DNA of 64,000 nt from CAZAMP01 sp964486455 (GTDB lineage Bacteria; Eisenbacteria; RBG-16-71-46; CAZAMP01). The stretch's first letter is position 1. Each line of letters begins with the position of its first letter. Where the stretch lies: NCBI GenBank assembly GCA_964486455.1, contig CAZAMP010000013.1, forward strand, positions 1 to 64,000, in the 5' to 3' direction. The notes beneath the pieces were generated by a model that was not told the origin of the DNA, did not search any database, and saw only the letters and a program-made list of their open reading frames with translations. Of the stretch, positions 1 through 8,199 are shown one piece after another. The position numbers and the translations under genes are program-made.

Positions 1-150
1 CCGCACTTTTCGACCGGCGAAAGGGGTGCCGCGGTTTTCAGCCGGCGTTTACACATTACCGCATTTTTCGAAGAAATCCTTGATTCGGCGAGCGACAGCA
101 ATGAGGTCTATGCGTGCGCGATGCACTGGAAAGTGGATCGATCAGGCTGA
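1..150 (+). pseudogene. 5' part of the first caspase gene in a shifted frame
   Basis: Frame 1 is open from the first base of the window to a TGA at 148-150. It reads ...LHITAFFEEILDSASDSNEV at about 55-108, then YACA. The coding frame that starts at 114 continues with RDALESGSIRLTIQNTG. Together they match one CARDB-like module of the 1354-aa caspase protein at 10020-14084, where LEATF is followed by an Asn/Asp-rich linker and then an acidic-Gly-strand motif. The two halves look like one domain broken at the GC-rich stretch 112-120. Moving from frame 1 to frame 3 needs one inserted or two deleted bases. The real gene therefore probably starts upstream of the window. The break may be a mutation, a sequencing error or programmed frameshifting. 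Confidence 0.55.
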
Positions 151-1688
151 CGATTCAGAACACGGGGCGCGGAACGGCGTGGCATCTCGTGCCTGAAGTC
201 TCGGTCACTGGTCGGGGCGCGAAGCGGCACATCACTCTGGGTGAGCTACCGGACGCGATACGCAAGCTCGCCCCGCGCAAGTCGACGACGCTGGGGCTGC
301 CCATATCCGCCGATGGAGACCTTCCGCGCGGCAAGGTGTCGGTCGTGTTCAAGATTTCGGAGGGTAACGGGTTCGATCCCCCGCCTTTGCGTCTGACATT
401 CAAGACCCAGGAATTTCTAGAGCCTGAGCTAGTGGTCAAGGCCTCGGGAATCGACGACCGTCCGGGCGAGTTCCGACAGGGAGACGGCGACTACATCATC
501 GAGAACATGGAAAGGGTGGAGGTTGCGGTCGTCATCGAGAACCGAGGGCCCGGCCGGGCGAAGGCGACGCGCGCCGTCATCACCTCGGCGGATCCGAACG
601 TCACGTATTTCGGTGATGAGAACTTCCGTCTCGGAGATTTGAGAACCGGGGAGACCAAGGCCTTTTCGTTCGCGATCATGGTAAACAACCGATACGGCGG
701 CGGGAGCACGTTGCCGATCTTCATCGAGATCGACGAGCACTTCCAGCGTTACGGCCTCTCGAGGCAGAATCTGGGACTCGAGTTTCGCCGGGCTGCCCGC
801 AGCATCCAGGAAATCGACGTCCCGGGTGTCTGGCGCGAAGACGGGCCGCGCCGCGATGTCGACCCCGTCGCGGTCGATGTCGACATCGACATACCCCGGG
901 GACGAAACCAGAATCCGGATGCGGTCGCCGTCGTGATCGGGAATCGCAACTATCAAAACGTACCGGATGTCGACTATGCGGGGCGCGATGCGATCGTATG
1001 CAACAACTATTTCGTGAGAACCTTCGGGATCAGCTCGCACAACGTTATCACCAGAACGGACGCAACGATCGGAGATCTGAGAAGTATCTTTGGAACACCG
1101 GATGCACCGGACGGACAGCTCGCCAACTACGTCACCCGCGGCGCATCGGACGTCTACGTGTACTACTCAGGCCACGGCGCCAGCAGCGCCGAAGGCCACG
1201 GACGAAGCGGCTCGTCGTATCTCGTCCCCGTCGATTGGCGCCAAGAATACGCGCAGACCTACGGCTACCCCCTCGATCTTCTCTACACAAACCTGGGGAA
1301 ACTCGGCGCGCGGAGCGTCACGGTCTTTGTGGACGCCTGCTTCAGCGGGCGGTACGACGGTGGTGATCTCCAAAGCGGCATCAGCCCGGTCAGCGTGGAG
1401 CACATCGACCCCTTTGCCTCGATACCGGGTGGGGCCGTGTTCGCCAGTGCCCAGGGCGACGAGGTAAGCTGCTGGTATGATGAGAAGGTGCATGGCCTCT
1501 TCACGTATTTCCTACTGAGAGGTTTTCGTGGAGAAGCCGACCGGAACAGGGATCGCCGGGTAACGATCGGTGAGCTTGACGACTTCCTCTCCGAAAAGAT
1601 TCCTTATCACGCCCGTCGCCTGAAGAACAAAGACCAGCACCCGTACATCCGGGGTGATCCCAAGAGGGTCTTGCTCCGGCTGCGGTAA
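114..1688 (+). CDS. Secreted caspase-like (C14/metacaspase-type) protein, 5' end lost or frameshifted
   Basis: The visible 524 residues have two beta-sandwich CARDB-like modules (about 1-100 and 105-225) followed by a caspase-fold domain (about 268-524). The domain opens with VAVVIGNRNYQ. The catalytic His is in YYSGHGA (His354) and the catalytic Cys in VFVDACFSG (Cys409), the canonical p20 dyad. A calcium-type EF-hand loop, DRNRDRRVTIGE, follows the Cys. The C-terminus is closely related to that of the 1354-aa protein at 10020-14084. The only in-frame start, GTG at 114, has no convincing ribosome site and cuts into the first module, so it is probably not the true start; see the feature at 1-150. 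A cell-envelope or extracytoplasmic location is inferred from the sister protein's signal peptide. Proteolytic function is predicted from the family; the substrate is unknown. Confidence 0.8.
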   Translation: MRDALESGSIRLTIQNTGRGTAWHLVPEVSVTGRGAKRHITLGELPDAIRKLAPRKSTTLGLPISADGDLPRGKVSVVFKISEGNGFDPPPLRLTFKTQEFLEPELVVKASGIDDRPGEFRQGDGDYIIENMERVEVAVVIENRGPGRAKATRAVITSADPNVTYFGDENFRLGDLRTGETKAFSFAIMVNNRYGGGSTLPIFIEIDEHFQRYGLSRQNLGLEFRRAARSIQEIDVPGVWREDGPRRDVDPVAVDVDIDIPRGRNQNPDAVAVVIGNRNYQNVPDVDYAGRDAIVCNNYFVRTFGISSHNVITRTDATIGDLRSIFGTPDAPDGQLANYVTRGASDVYVYYSGHGASSAEGHGRSGSSYLVPVDWRQEYAQTYGYPLDLLYTNLGKLGARSVTVFVDACFSGRYDGGDLQSGISPVSVEHIDPFASIPGGAVFASAQGDEVSCWYDEKVHGLFTYFLLRGFRGEADRNRDRRVTIGELDDFLSEKIPYHARRLKNKDQHPYIRGDPKRVLLRLR

Positions 1689-1689
1689 G

Positions 1690-1718
1690 GTCGGGCCGCA
1701 GATCGCCTGCGGCCCGAC
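1690..1718. terminator. Perfect hairpin between convergent genes
   Basis: GTCGGGCCGCAG (1690-1701), a 5-base loop, then CTGCGGCCCGAC (1707-1718): a perfect 12-bp stem. It lies between the convergent stops of the caspase gene (1688) and the lipoprotein gene (1729). It is probably a bidirectional terminator, although there is no strong T-run on either side. Confidence 0.7.
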
Positions 1719-1728
1719 TCGAACGTGG

Positions 1729-2301
1729 CTAGTTGTCGCGGTCCTCGTAGGCGCGCTTCTCTTGCAGCGCGTGCTCCAGCTCCTTGAACGTCTCCGACTC
1801 CCTGAAGCCGACGTACATCTCCTCGTCCTTCGAGATTTGACCCACCAACTCCTCGTTGAATTGATGCTTGGGAACCTCCATCATGAGACAGGCGCGCCAG
1901 ATATTCTCCTCCTTGCCGGAATGTTGCTTGGCGACGCGTGAGCCGCGCAACGACTGCTCGGTCACTTGCCTCGTGGCCTGAGCGAACAGACCGTGAAGAT
2001 TGTGGTCGTCTTCCAGCCGGATCTCCTCATTGAAGCGCTTCGTCAGGCCCTGCACGTAGACTTCAATCTGATTGGAGAGTTCGTGCCGTCCCGCCGCCGT
2101 CGCATTGTCGATCGCGGTCTGAAGATCTCTCGACGTTGCGGTCCTTGTCGTGATCCAGTATTCTGGGTCGTCTGGCGTCTCATAGAACCAGTCCGGGCAC
2201 GGTGCATCCTTGGGAATCGGATTGGGCGGGCCGCCGCACCCGAACACGAATAGAAACGACGTGAGCAGCGTGAGCGCCCACAGAACATTGCGGTTCATCA
2301 T
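1729..2301 (-). CDS. LPP20-like lipoprotein (last gene of the caspase/radical SAM operon)
   Basis: 190 aa. The start at 2301 is chosen because GGGAGG lies about 7 bases upstream and because it places a lipoprotein signal peptide at the N-terminus (MMNRNVLWALTLL... ending FVFGC). The mature part begins with a Pro-rich linker, then PDWFYETPDDPEYWITTRTA, and continues as a charged alpha/beta domain with a repeated 'Gln-Thr-Ala...Ala-Ala-Gly' helix. This layout resembles LPP20-family lipoproteins (PxWf start, then 'A.S.d...A...A...A'). It is the third LPP20/DUF4384-like gene in a row. Function is unknown. An outer- or inner-membrane-anchored periplasmic location is inferred from the lipobox. Confidence 0.7.
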   Translation of the reverse strand: MMNRNVLWALTLLTSFLFVFGCGGPPNPIPKDAPCPDWFYETPDDPEYWITTRTATSRDLQTAIDNATAAGRHELSNQIEVYVQGLTKRFNEEIRLEDDHNLHGLFAQATRQVTEQSLRGSRVAKQHSGKEENIWRACLMMEVPKHQFNEELVGQISKDEEMYVGFRESETFKELEHALQEKRAYEDRDN

Positions 2302-2408
2302 GTCAAACCTCCCGCCAGGTTGAAAGCAGCAGAAAACAAGGAACTCCCCGTGAACTCGCACGGGGCTGTGGTCCAATCGTCCCCTCCTTCCTCCATATAC
2401 ACGGTCCA

Positions 2409-3296
2409 TCACTCAGCTGGCACGATTTCGTAGCTAACCCACTCCTGCGCCCGGTCTCCCACAGGAATGTCCACGAGCCACCGTCCTAGCGCAACATAGG
2501 CCGCGTGGTATCCCGGAATGACATATGGATCCGTCGTGGCCCCGGCCTCACCTGCAACGAATGGATACTCCCGCTTCGTCGCGACGATACAAATCACTTC
2601 CCGATCGCGTTCCCTCCCATCCAAAAGGCCGACACGATACCGGATGCCCTTCCGCTTGTCTTCCGGGGACGGGAAGTCGACCGGCTCCTGCCCCCGATGT
2701 AGCCGAGAAGGTGTTCTGGCGTTTGGATAGAGAACGCTCACTGTGTCGTTCGACCAGATGCAGAAAACCGTGAAGTAGCAATCCTGGGTCGGCGTCACCG
2801 TAATTCGCATGGCGTCGCCATCGCTATAGATGTGGTTCTCATGGTCGAGCCGTACGTCTATGTTGAACGTGGGATCCGGTTCCCCGTAAGCGCGTCGAAC
2901 CTTCACCCTGAGCGAGCACGAATACACCGGCGTCGCGCCTTCCAGGTGTGTGGAATAGACTGGATCCTCCGTGTCTACGATCTGCCCGTGAAAGTCTAGC
3001 TGAACGAGTTGATGGAAGCTCTGCCGCCACTCATCGCTGTCCAACTCCACAACTTCTCTCACGATGAGGCCGTGCACTTCCACCGGAAGTGTCTCCTCGA
3101 GCGCGCGCTTGAGCGCCCTTTCATACGCGACCCGCCTCCCTTCCTCCAGCCCGATCATCTCTCCCGAAGCCACGCCGGCGACGGGTACCCAGACCTCTTC
3201 TCCGGGCTCGAGGTCATGTCGGGCCTGTGCGAGGACGGAAACGGCGAGGCTCAGTACAAATAGAAGGGGAATCCGCGCTCCTCGTCGTCCTACCAT
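2409..3296 (-). CDS. Secreted DUF4384 domain protein
   Basis: 295 aa from ATG 3296. This start overlaps the stop of the upstream lipoprotein gene by 7 bases (ATGGTAG), so translation is probably coupled. An N-terminal signal peptide (MVGRRGARIPLLFVLSLAVS..LAQA) is followed by an LPP20-like helical/strand section (about 25-130). A beta-rich DUF4384 domain (about 135-220) follows, with IDVRLDHENHIYSDGDAMRI and the typical YFTVFCIWSNDTVSVLYPN. DUF4384 domains are commonly found beside caspases, kinases and LPP20 lipoproteins in bacterial envelope systems. No enzyme motif is visible. An earlier in-frame start at 3596 is rejected because its product is Arg/Ser-rich noise inside the upstream gene. 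Confidence 0.75.
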   Translation of the reverse strand: MVGRRGARIPLLFVLSLAVSVLAQARHDLEPGEEVWVPVAGVASGEMIGLEEGRRVAYERALKRALEETLPVEVHGLIVREVVELDSDEWRQSFHQLVQLDFHGQIVDTEDPVYSTHLEGATPVYSCSLRVKVRRAYGEPDPTFNIDVRLDHENHIYSDGDAMRITVTPTQDCYFTVFCIWSNDTVSVLYPNARTPSRLHRGQEPVDFPSPEDKRKGIRYRVGLLDGRERDREVICIVATKREYPFVAGEAGATTDPYVIPGYHAAYVALGRWLVDIPVGDRAQEWVSYEIVPAE

Positions 3297-4060
3297 TTTC
3301 CCCGGCTCCCTTCGGAACACTCCGCCAGTACGTAGCACATGTTCGTCCCATGGTCGTGATAGCGGGCCAGGACCCTGAAGCTGAGCATCTCGACCTCGGA
3401 TTCCAGGTTCAAGACGGCCATGTGCGCGTCTCGATCTTCGTGACTCATTCCCTGAACGCGACTCACGATTTGAAACGCCAACTCCCGGCGCGCTGCTTTC
3501 TCGGCACGCCTCCAGGCGTCGTGCAGTTGGCGGCCCGGTTCGGATACCCCGACTGCGGTCATTGCGCCGTCGCGCAAAGGTGGTCTGGTCGTCCAAGACG
3601 GGGGCTTTCGGGGCGACGCGCGAAGATTATCAGAGAACGGGATCTCTCTCGTCGACGCAAGAACGATCACCATGCTTCCCACCCATGCGGTGTCGAGCAC
3701 CACGGCATGCTGACTGATGCGTGCCAAGCGGGACTCATCGGCGTTTTCCCGATAGACCGCGCCCTGGGGCTCAAGACCCGAAGACGTCTGAACGTATCCC
3801 CGCCTGGCCACGATATCCACGCGCTCACACCGCACCAGGGCCGCGATCGCGTCCTTGATGGCCGCCTCGGTCCCGCTGCGGCTTCTGGTGGAATAGCCCG
3901 CCGCCGCGCACTCCCGCGATGGAAGCTGTGGATCCAGAAACCAGGCCGGGTAGAGGTGGCCGGGGTCACTCAATGCCTGTCGATGCGTTCGTGCGCACCC
4001 CGCCACCGAAAATATGGTCAGGAGGAAGAGCGCGAGTCTTCGGCAAAACCGTGAACTCAT
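3290..4060 (-). CDS. LPP20-like lipoprotein
   Basis: 256 aa. The lipoprotein signal is MSSRFCRRLALFLLTIFSVAGC, with Cys22 as the lipid-attachment residue. The mature part begins PAWFLDP and has an Ala-rich 'GTEAAIKDAIAALVRC' helix, as in LPP20 proteins. A second similar half (about 165-250) starts at AVGVSEPGRQLHDAWRRAEK, so the protein looks like a duplicated LPP20 module. The start overlaps the stop of the protease gene (ATGA at 4057-4060) and the stop overlaps the DUF4384 start, so all three are translated as a coupled unit. The role is inferred only from context: an envelope component of the caspase/subtilisin locus. Confidence 0.7.
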   Translation of the reverse strand: MSSRFCRRLALFLLTIFSVAGCARTHRQALSDPGHLYPAWFLDPQLPSRECAAAGYSTRSRSGTEAAIKDAIAALVRCERVDIVARRGYVQTSSGLEPQGAVYRENADESRLARISQHAVVLDTAWVGSMVIVLASTREIPFSDNLRASPRKPPSWTTRPPLRDGAMTAVGVSEPGRQLHDAWRRAEKAARRELAFQIVSRVQGMSHEDRDAHMAVLNLESEVEMLSFRVLARYHDHGTNMCYVLAECSEGSRGKW

Positions 4061-6339
4061 TGATCACCCAACCTGCCTAGCTCGCCCCGCGCGATCGAGG
4101 ACGCCTCGGAATCCGGAGCGGTCTCAATCACCAAACGGAGCATTCGGCGCGCTTCCTTTACCTCCCCGATGCGTAGGCGAAAGCGAGCATACTCCAGGTA
4201 GAGACCCGCCTGAAGGGCCTCGTGGTTCGGATACGCCTTCAGCGCACCAGCGGTGATTCTGTCGGCCGTGACCTGGTCCTGAAAGTGGAGAGCGATCCTC
4301 ACCTGCCCCTGAGATGCGGGCCACACGTCGAGGTTTCCGCCGTGGATTCGACTTGCTTGCCCATAGGCGTCGAAGGCGGCATCGAGATGGCCCTCGCCTT
4401 CCATGCACTGCGCGACGCGAAGATCGACCGTCGGGCGCCACGCGGATTCGTCCGCCAACATCCGATGCAGCTTCTCGTAGAGCGGGCGTGCGGTTCCGTA
4501 ATCCCCGTCCGCGTAGAGTCGTTCGGCCACCGAGAACTCCGGTGGAGGCACCGGTGCATTCTCCGCTGATAGATCCTCTCTAGCTTCCGTCGCGGCTTCT
4601 GAAAGAGGGGTGGGCGCGGACTCCAGAGTGTTGACCACGGGTTTCAGGAGCGCCGATCCGCTCTCGAACAGATCCGATGCCTTGCGCCACGTCAGCCACA
4701 CGAGCGCGGCCACCAGCAGCCCGACCATCAGCACCGGGATGAGACCCGCCCGAGATCTGGCCCCCGGATCCGTCACCGTCACGCCGCGCCTCGATGCCGC
4801 TCCCTTCGTCATACGCTTGGCCGCGCGACCGACCTGAACGAGCCCGCGTCCCTGCTCGTCCGGGTCGTGGCCCCGGAGCGCGTCTGCCGATTCCGAAATC
4901 GCGGATATGACCCTTCGATTGGGCTTTCCCCCGCGCTTCTTCTTTCGCTGATAGCCCACGAGGGCCGCAGACGCGCCGGCGACGTGGGGGGTCGCCATGG
5001 ACGTGCCCGACAGCACCGTGTACGCGCCCGCCGGACCGTAGCTCGGTAGGCTGGAGTCCTTGGATCGAGCGGCAACGATATTCACACCCGGCGCGACGAT
5101 GGTCGGCTTTTGGCCCGTGAGATCGGGACGATCAGTCGGGCCCCGGCTGCTGAAATCGGCCAGTCTCTTCTCCCGGTCTATCGCCCCGATTGTTAGAGCG
5201 GAAGGAGCATCTCCGGGAGTCCCGATGGTGCCGGCGCCCGGCCCCTCATTGCCGGCCGCCACGACAACCACGGCACCTTCCTCAACGGCCTTCTCACAAG
5301 CCCGCGAGTCCAAACTCGTGCCGTCGGTGTAGGCGCCGGCACTTCCGAGGCTCAGGGAAATGACGTCAGCGCCCTGCTCAACCGCCCAGCTTATGCCCGC
5401 CACGACGCTGTAGGTCGTTCCGCACCCGGTGGAGTCGAGGACTTTTGCGCTCAAGATGTTCGCGAACGGTGCGACTCCCGCAAGGCTTCCCTCCGACGCA
5501 ACGCCCGAGCCAGCCGCGGCTCCGGCGCAGTGAGTCCCGTGTCCACTGCCGTCTCGCGTGTGGCCCTCGCCCGAAAAGTCTCGGGCTCCGACGACACGAT
5601 CCTTCAAATCCGGGTGATCGTCGTCAACGCCCGTATCGACGATGCAAAGTGCAACCCCCTCTCCACGTCGCGCGGGGAAGTCTCGGGGTAGATTCGTTGC
5701 GTCGAGGATCATGTCCACGCAGGAACCGAGATCCTCAGCGATGTCGACATCGGCGGGTTCCGGCAGGACGATCGGCCTTTCCGCGTCGTAGACGAAACGC
5801 ACGCTCGGCAACCCGCCGAGTTGCTCAATGAGAGCTACTTCCGGCGGCACGCGCACATGCGCCATACCGAAGCGCCTCAGCTTGTCTGCCGGCGCGGAGT
5901 CTCCGGCGAACTCGTTCGGGCAAAGCTCGATGCCGTGCGCCTCCAGAGTCTCGACCAATGCGGCGATATCGCGTCCCGGCTCCGTCTCGAGCACGGCCGT
6001 GGTCCAGTTTGTCGATGCCACGATCGTCCCATATTGACTCAGTCCTTCGGCCAGGCTCAGCTCTCCCACACCGACCCGCTGAGTAATGCCTCCGACATCG
6101 TTGAGGAGTGCCTCGACCACTTCCCGCTCGATGATCTCTTGAGATCGCGTCTCTTCCTTCTCGACGACGATCTTCTCCGGCTCGATCTCGATGCGCGTTC
6201 GCGTGTGGGTCTCCAGCCGCGCCTGGAACTCGCGAGAGAGTCGGACCCCCTGAAGTCGCAGAGCGTCGAATCTCGCCCGGGCCTCTTCGGTATAGAAGGA
6301 GCGGTCGAGCTTGGTTGTTGCTTCCGGTAGGTCACTCAT
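4057..6339 (-). CDS. Subtilisin-like (S8) serine protease with one TM helix and a TPR-like C-terminal domain
   Basis: 760 aa from ATG 6339, which overlaps the preceding stop by 8 bases. There is no signal peptide. Residues 1-200 form an acidic, charged prodomain-like section. The S8 domain (about 222-510) has all catalytic residues: Asp235 (CIVDTGVDDDHPD), His267 (GSGHGTHCAG), Asn364 (AAGNEGP) and Ser447 (LSGTSMATPH). A single TM helix spans about 531-551 (GLIPVLMVGLLVAALVWLTW). The last 190 residues look like TPR helices (LYADGDYGTARPLYEKL, then LYLEYARFRLRIGEV). Basic residues cluster just before the TM, which predicts the protease in the cytoplasm and the TPR domain outside. That is unusual for S8 enzymes. 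The gene is coupled to a radical SAM enzyme and could process that enzyme's product, which is inference. Confidence 0.85.
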   Translation of the reverse strand: MSDLPEATTKLDRSFYTEEARARFDALRLQGVRLSREFQARLETHTRTRIEIEPEKIVVEKEETRSQEIIEREVVEALLNDVGGITQRVGVGELSLAEGLSQYGTIVASTNWTTAVLETEPGRDIAALVETLEAHGIELCPNEFAGDSAPADKLRRFGMAHVRVPPEVALIEQLGGLPSVRFVYDAERPIVLPEPADVDIAEDLGSCVDMILDATNLPRDFPARRGEGVALCIVDTGVDDDHPDLKDRVVGARDFSGEGHTRDGSGHGTHCAGAAAGSGVASEGSLAGVAPFANILSAKVLDSTGCGTTYSVVAGISWAVEQGADVISLSLGSAGAYTDGTSLDSRACEKAVEEGAVVVVAAGNEGPGAGTIGTPGDAPSALTIGAIDREKRLADFSSRGPTDRPDLTGQKPTIVAPGVNIVAARSKDSSLPSYGPAGAYTVLSGTSMATPHVAGASAALVGYQRKKKRGGKPNRRVISAISESADALRGHDPDEQGRGLVQVGRAAKRMTKGAASRRGVTVTDPGARSRAGLIPVLMVGLLVAALVWLTWRKASDLFESGSALLKPVVNTLESAPTPLSEAATEAREDLSAENAPVPPPEFSVAERLYADGDYGTARPLYEKLHRMLADESAWRPTVDLRVAQCMEGEGHLDAAFDAYGQASRIHGGNLDVWPASQGQVRIALHFQDQVTADRITAGALKAYPNHEALQAGLYLEYARFRLRIGEVKEARRMLRLVIETAPDSEASSIARGELGRLGDQ

Positions 6340-6763
6340 TGTCCTCGGCCTCATCCTCATCGGTGAACCCGGCTTTTGCCCTGAATTCGCGGGCGGACTC
6401 CACGAGGTCGACGCTCGGGAGTCGCGAGAGCTGCTCCACCTCCGTCGGTGTGAAGTCGCCCAGTGCGATCGGGCAGGGAAACGCGTCCGGCAGAACCTCC
6501 ACATCGTCCAAGGCCCCAGACCGCCTGCGAAGCGCCCGTTCCCCAGGACATAGTTTTATCGAGCGTCCCAGGCGCCGAACTCCATCGACGAATCCGGGAA
6601 CGTCGCCTAGCTGAAGAAGGAGGCCGGCGAATCGGCCATCCGGTCCCAACGAGTTAGGACGGATGCGCAGCTTCCGGTTCTCGGCTACCTCCCGCGCGTC
6701 GGGTGGCAGATGGAGTTCCAGCCGCCTGACGATGTCATCTCCCATTGGTTCGTTTCCCATCAT
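6332..6763 (-). CDS. 143-aa protein between the radical SAM enzyme and the subtilisin
   Basis: Not recognised. The start overlaps the radical SAM stop (ATGA, 6760-6763) and the stop overlaps the protease start, so it is locked into the modification/protease unit. The N-terminal 75 residues contain LELHLPPDAREVAENRKLRI and GLLLQLGDVPGFVDGVRRLG. The middle has two Cys-Pro motifs (LCPGE near 82 and FPCPIALGDFTPTE near 95). The C-terminus is very acidic (TDEDEAEDNE). It has no signal peptide or TM segment, so it is probably cytosolic. It could be an adaptor, a second modification substrate or a protease inhibitor/propeptide-like partner. The sequence does not decide between these. Confidence 0.65.
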   Translation of the reverse strand: MMGNEPMGDDIVRRLELHLPPDAREVAENRKLRIRPNSLGPDGRFAGLLLQLGDVPGFVDGVRRLGRSIKLCPGERALRRRSGALDDVEVLPDAFPCPIALGDFTPTEVEQLSRLPSVDLVESAREFRAKAGFTDEDEAEDNE

Positions 6764-8199
6764 GCTTCTCCCAAGTCGGCGTTGATGCCCAGTGCTCTCG
6801 CCCTCGCATGAGTGATTTCACAGAGATATCCAACGGGCTCTTCCGAGTCCCCGCTCTCCAACCGGGCCCATGCCGGACATTGGCTGCACAGGTACAGCAG
6901 GTCGCATGAGTCGCATGCCGTTTCGCGCTGTCGATGCCTCTCCAAAACGTCGGGCAGCAGTCGATTCCAGGCTTCGCGAAGAGAAACCTCAGCCAGATCA
7001 AAGCTCGGGGCCCTACAGAGTATGCACAAACAGAGTCGACCGGCCGAATCGACGAAGAACACGTTTCGGCCGGCCTGGCAGTTGTAGAGCAGGCTCGATC
7101 TGTGGACCGGGCCGGCCCGGTCCGCGTAGTCCCGCCACCTTTTCCGCCGGGTCGCGTCCCTGAGTTCGATCGCCACCAGGTCATCCGCGGGAATGCGCAG
7201 CTGACACGGGTCCTGCTCCCCTCGAAGGCCTGGATGCAGGGCACCTTCGTAGATCAGCGTGACGTCGAGATCCTCCGCCCACTCGATTGCACGATCCAGC
7301 TCATGTCGGTTGAGCGACATGACGACAAACTTCAATTTCACACGGATATCCCGCTCCAGGAGCATCTCCACGGCCTGCTTCAGCCGATCGAACGCCCTCG
7401 CATTCCCCGTGACGGCACCGTATGCGTGGCGCGACATCCCATAGACGGATAGCTCCACGAGCAAGGGCCTGTGCCTCGCCAGGCGTGTCACGGCCGCGCG
7501 ATCGAATTCCAGCCCATTGGAGAGTAGCGTCAGGAGAAAGCCGCTCCCGTGGGCGTGCTCGTAGATCTCCCAGAAGTCCTCTCTCACGAGGGGCTCGCCA
7601 CCGGTTAGGGATAGCCATAGACAGCCGGCCTCCCGGAACTCAAGCAGCAGCTCTTTGATGCGCGCAGCGGGCATTTCGCCATCTCGTCTCTGGCTCGCGT
7701 TGTAGCAATGCACACACCGCAGGTTACACCGCGGCGTCAGCTCGATACCTCCCTCGACCGGGTCGCGGTTGGTGATCGCCCGCTGCTTCCTCGAGTTGTA
7801 GAAGCTCGAATAGGCGACCTCCTTGGGGCGATCGCATGTCGGGGGCGGCGCGGCGGCGCCTCCACAGTCGACCAGCAGTCCAGCCGCCCACAGCTCATCG
7901 ATGAAGCGCCGGGCACGAGCCACCCGGCCGGCCTCCCGACCGCTCGTGGGGCCGAGCTCAGCGTGCAACGGCTCGTACACCTGGGGCGAGCGAAAGTCGT
8001 TCCAGATCCGGGCCCCCGCTCCGTTCAGCACGTAGATCTCGCCCGCGCGAGATCCGTTCGCGGCCGCGGTTGGCACCAGAACGAAGTCGCCGCCGGACTC
8101 TCTGAGGGTGAAGCCGGGGTTCTGACCTAGACACACACGATTGTTAAGACCGCGTCCGTCTCTTGGATCGTCGGAGCTGGATTCGGCGCGGTCAGTCAC
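6760..8199 (-). CDS. Radical SAM/SPASM peptide-modifying enzyme with N-terminal PqqD-like (RRE) domain
   Basis: 479 aa from GTG 8199. That codon overlaps the stop of the preceding gene (GTGA) and has GGAGG at 8206-8210. Residues 20-110 look like a PqqD-type peptide-recognition domain (LVPT...GEIYVLNGAGARIWNDF...LWAAGLLV). The radical SAM core (about 150-350) carries CNLRCVHC (Cys158, 162, 165) and LTGGEPLVREDF. The C-terminal SPASM region has Cys374, 390, 392, 395, 429, 432, 438, 441 and 460, enough for two auxiliary Fe-S clusters. Such enzymes install thioether, C-C or similar crosslinks on ribosomal peptides and proteins. The likely target is the Cys-tailed membrane protein translated immediately before it (inference). 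Confidence 0.88.
   Translation of the reverse strand: MTDRAESSSDDPRDGRGLNNRVCLGQNPGFTLRESGGDFVLVPTAAANGSRAGEIYVLNGAGARIWNDFRSPQVYEPLHAELGPTSGREAGRVARARRFIDELWAAGLLVDCGGAAAPPPTCDRPKEVAYSSFYNSRKQRAITNRDPVEGGIELTPRCNLRCVHCYNASQRRDGEMPAARIKELLLEFREAGCLWLSLTGGEPLVREDFWEIYEHAHGSGFLLTLLSNGLEFDRAAVTRLARHRPLLVELSVYGMSRHAYGAVTGNARAFDRLKQAVEMLLERDIRVKLKFVVMSLNRHELDRAIEWAEDLDVTLIYEGALHPGLRGEQDPCQLRIPADDLVAIELRDATRRKRWRDYADRAGPVHRSSLLYNCQAGRNVFFVDSAGRLCLCILCRAPSFDLAEVSLREAWNRLLPDVLERHRQRETACDSCDLLYLCSQCPAWARLESGDSEEPVGYLCEITHARARALGINADLGEA

Noticed and set aside
3227..4054. 275-codon plus-strand frame opposite the lipoprotein gene
   Set aside because: Overlaps two coupled minus-strand genes with signal peptides; composition is noise-like.
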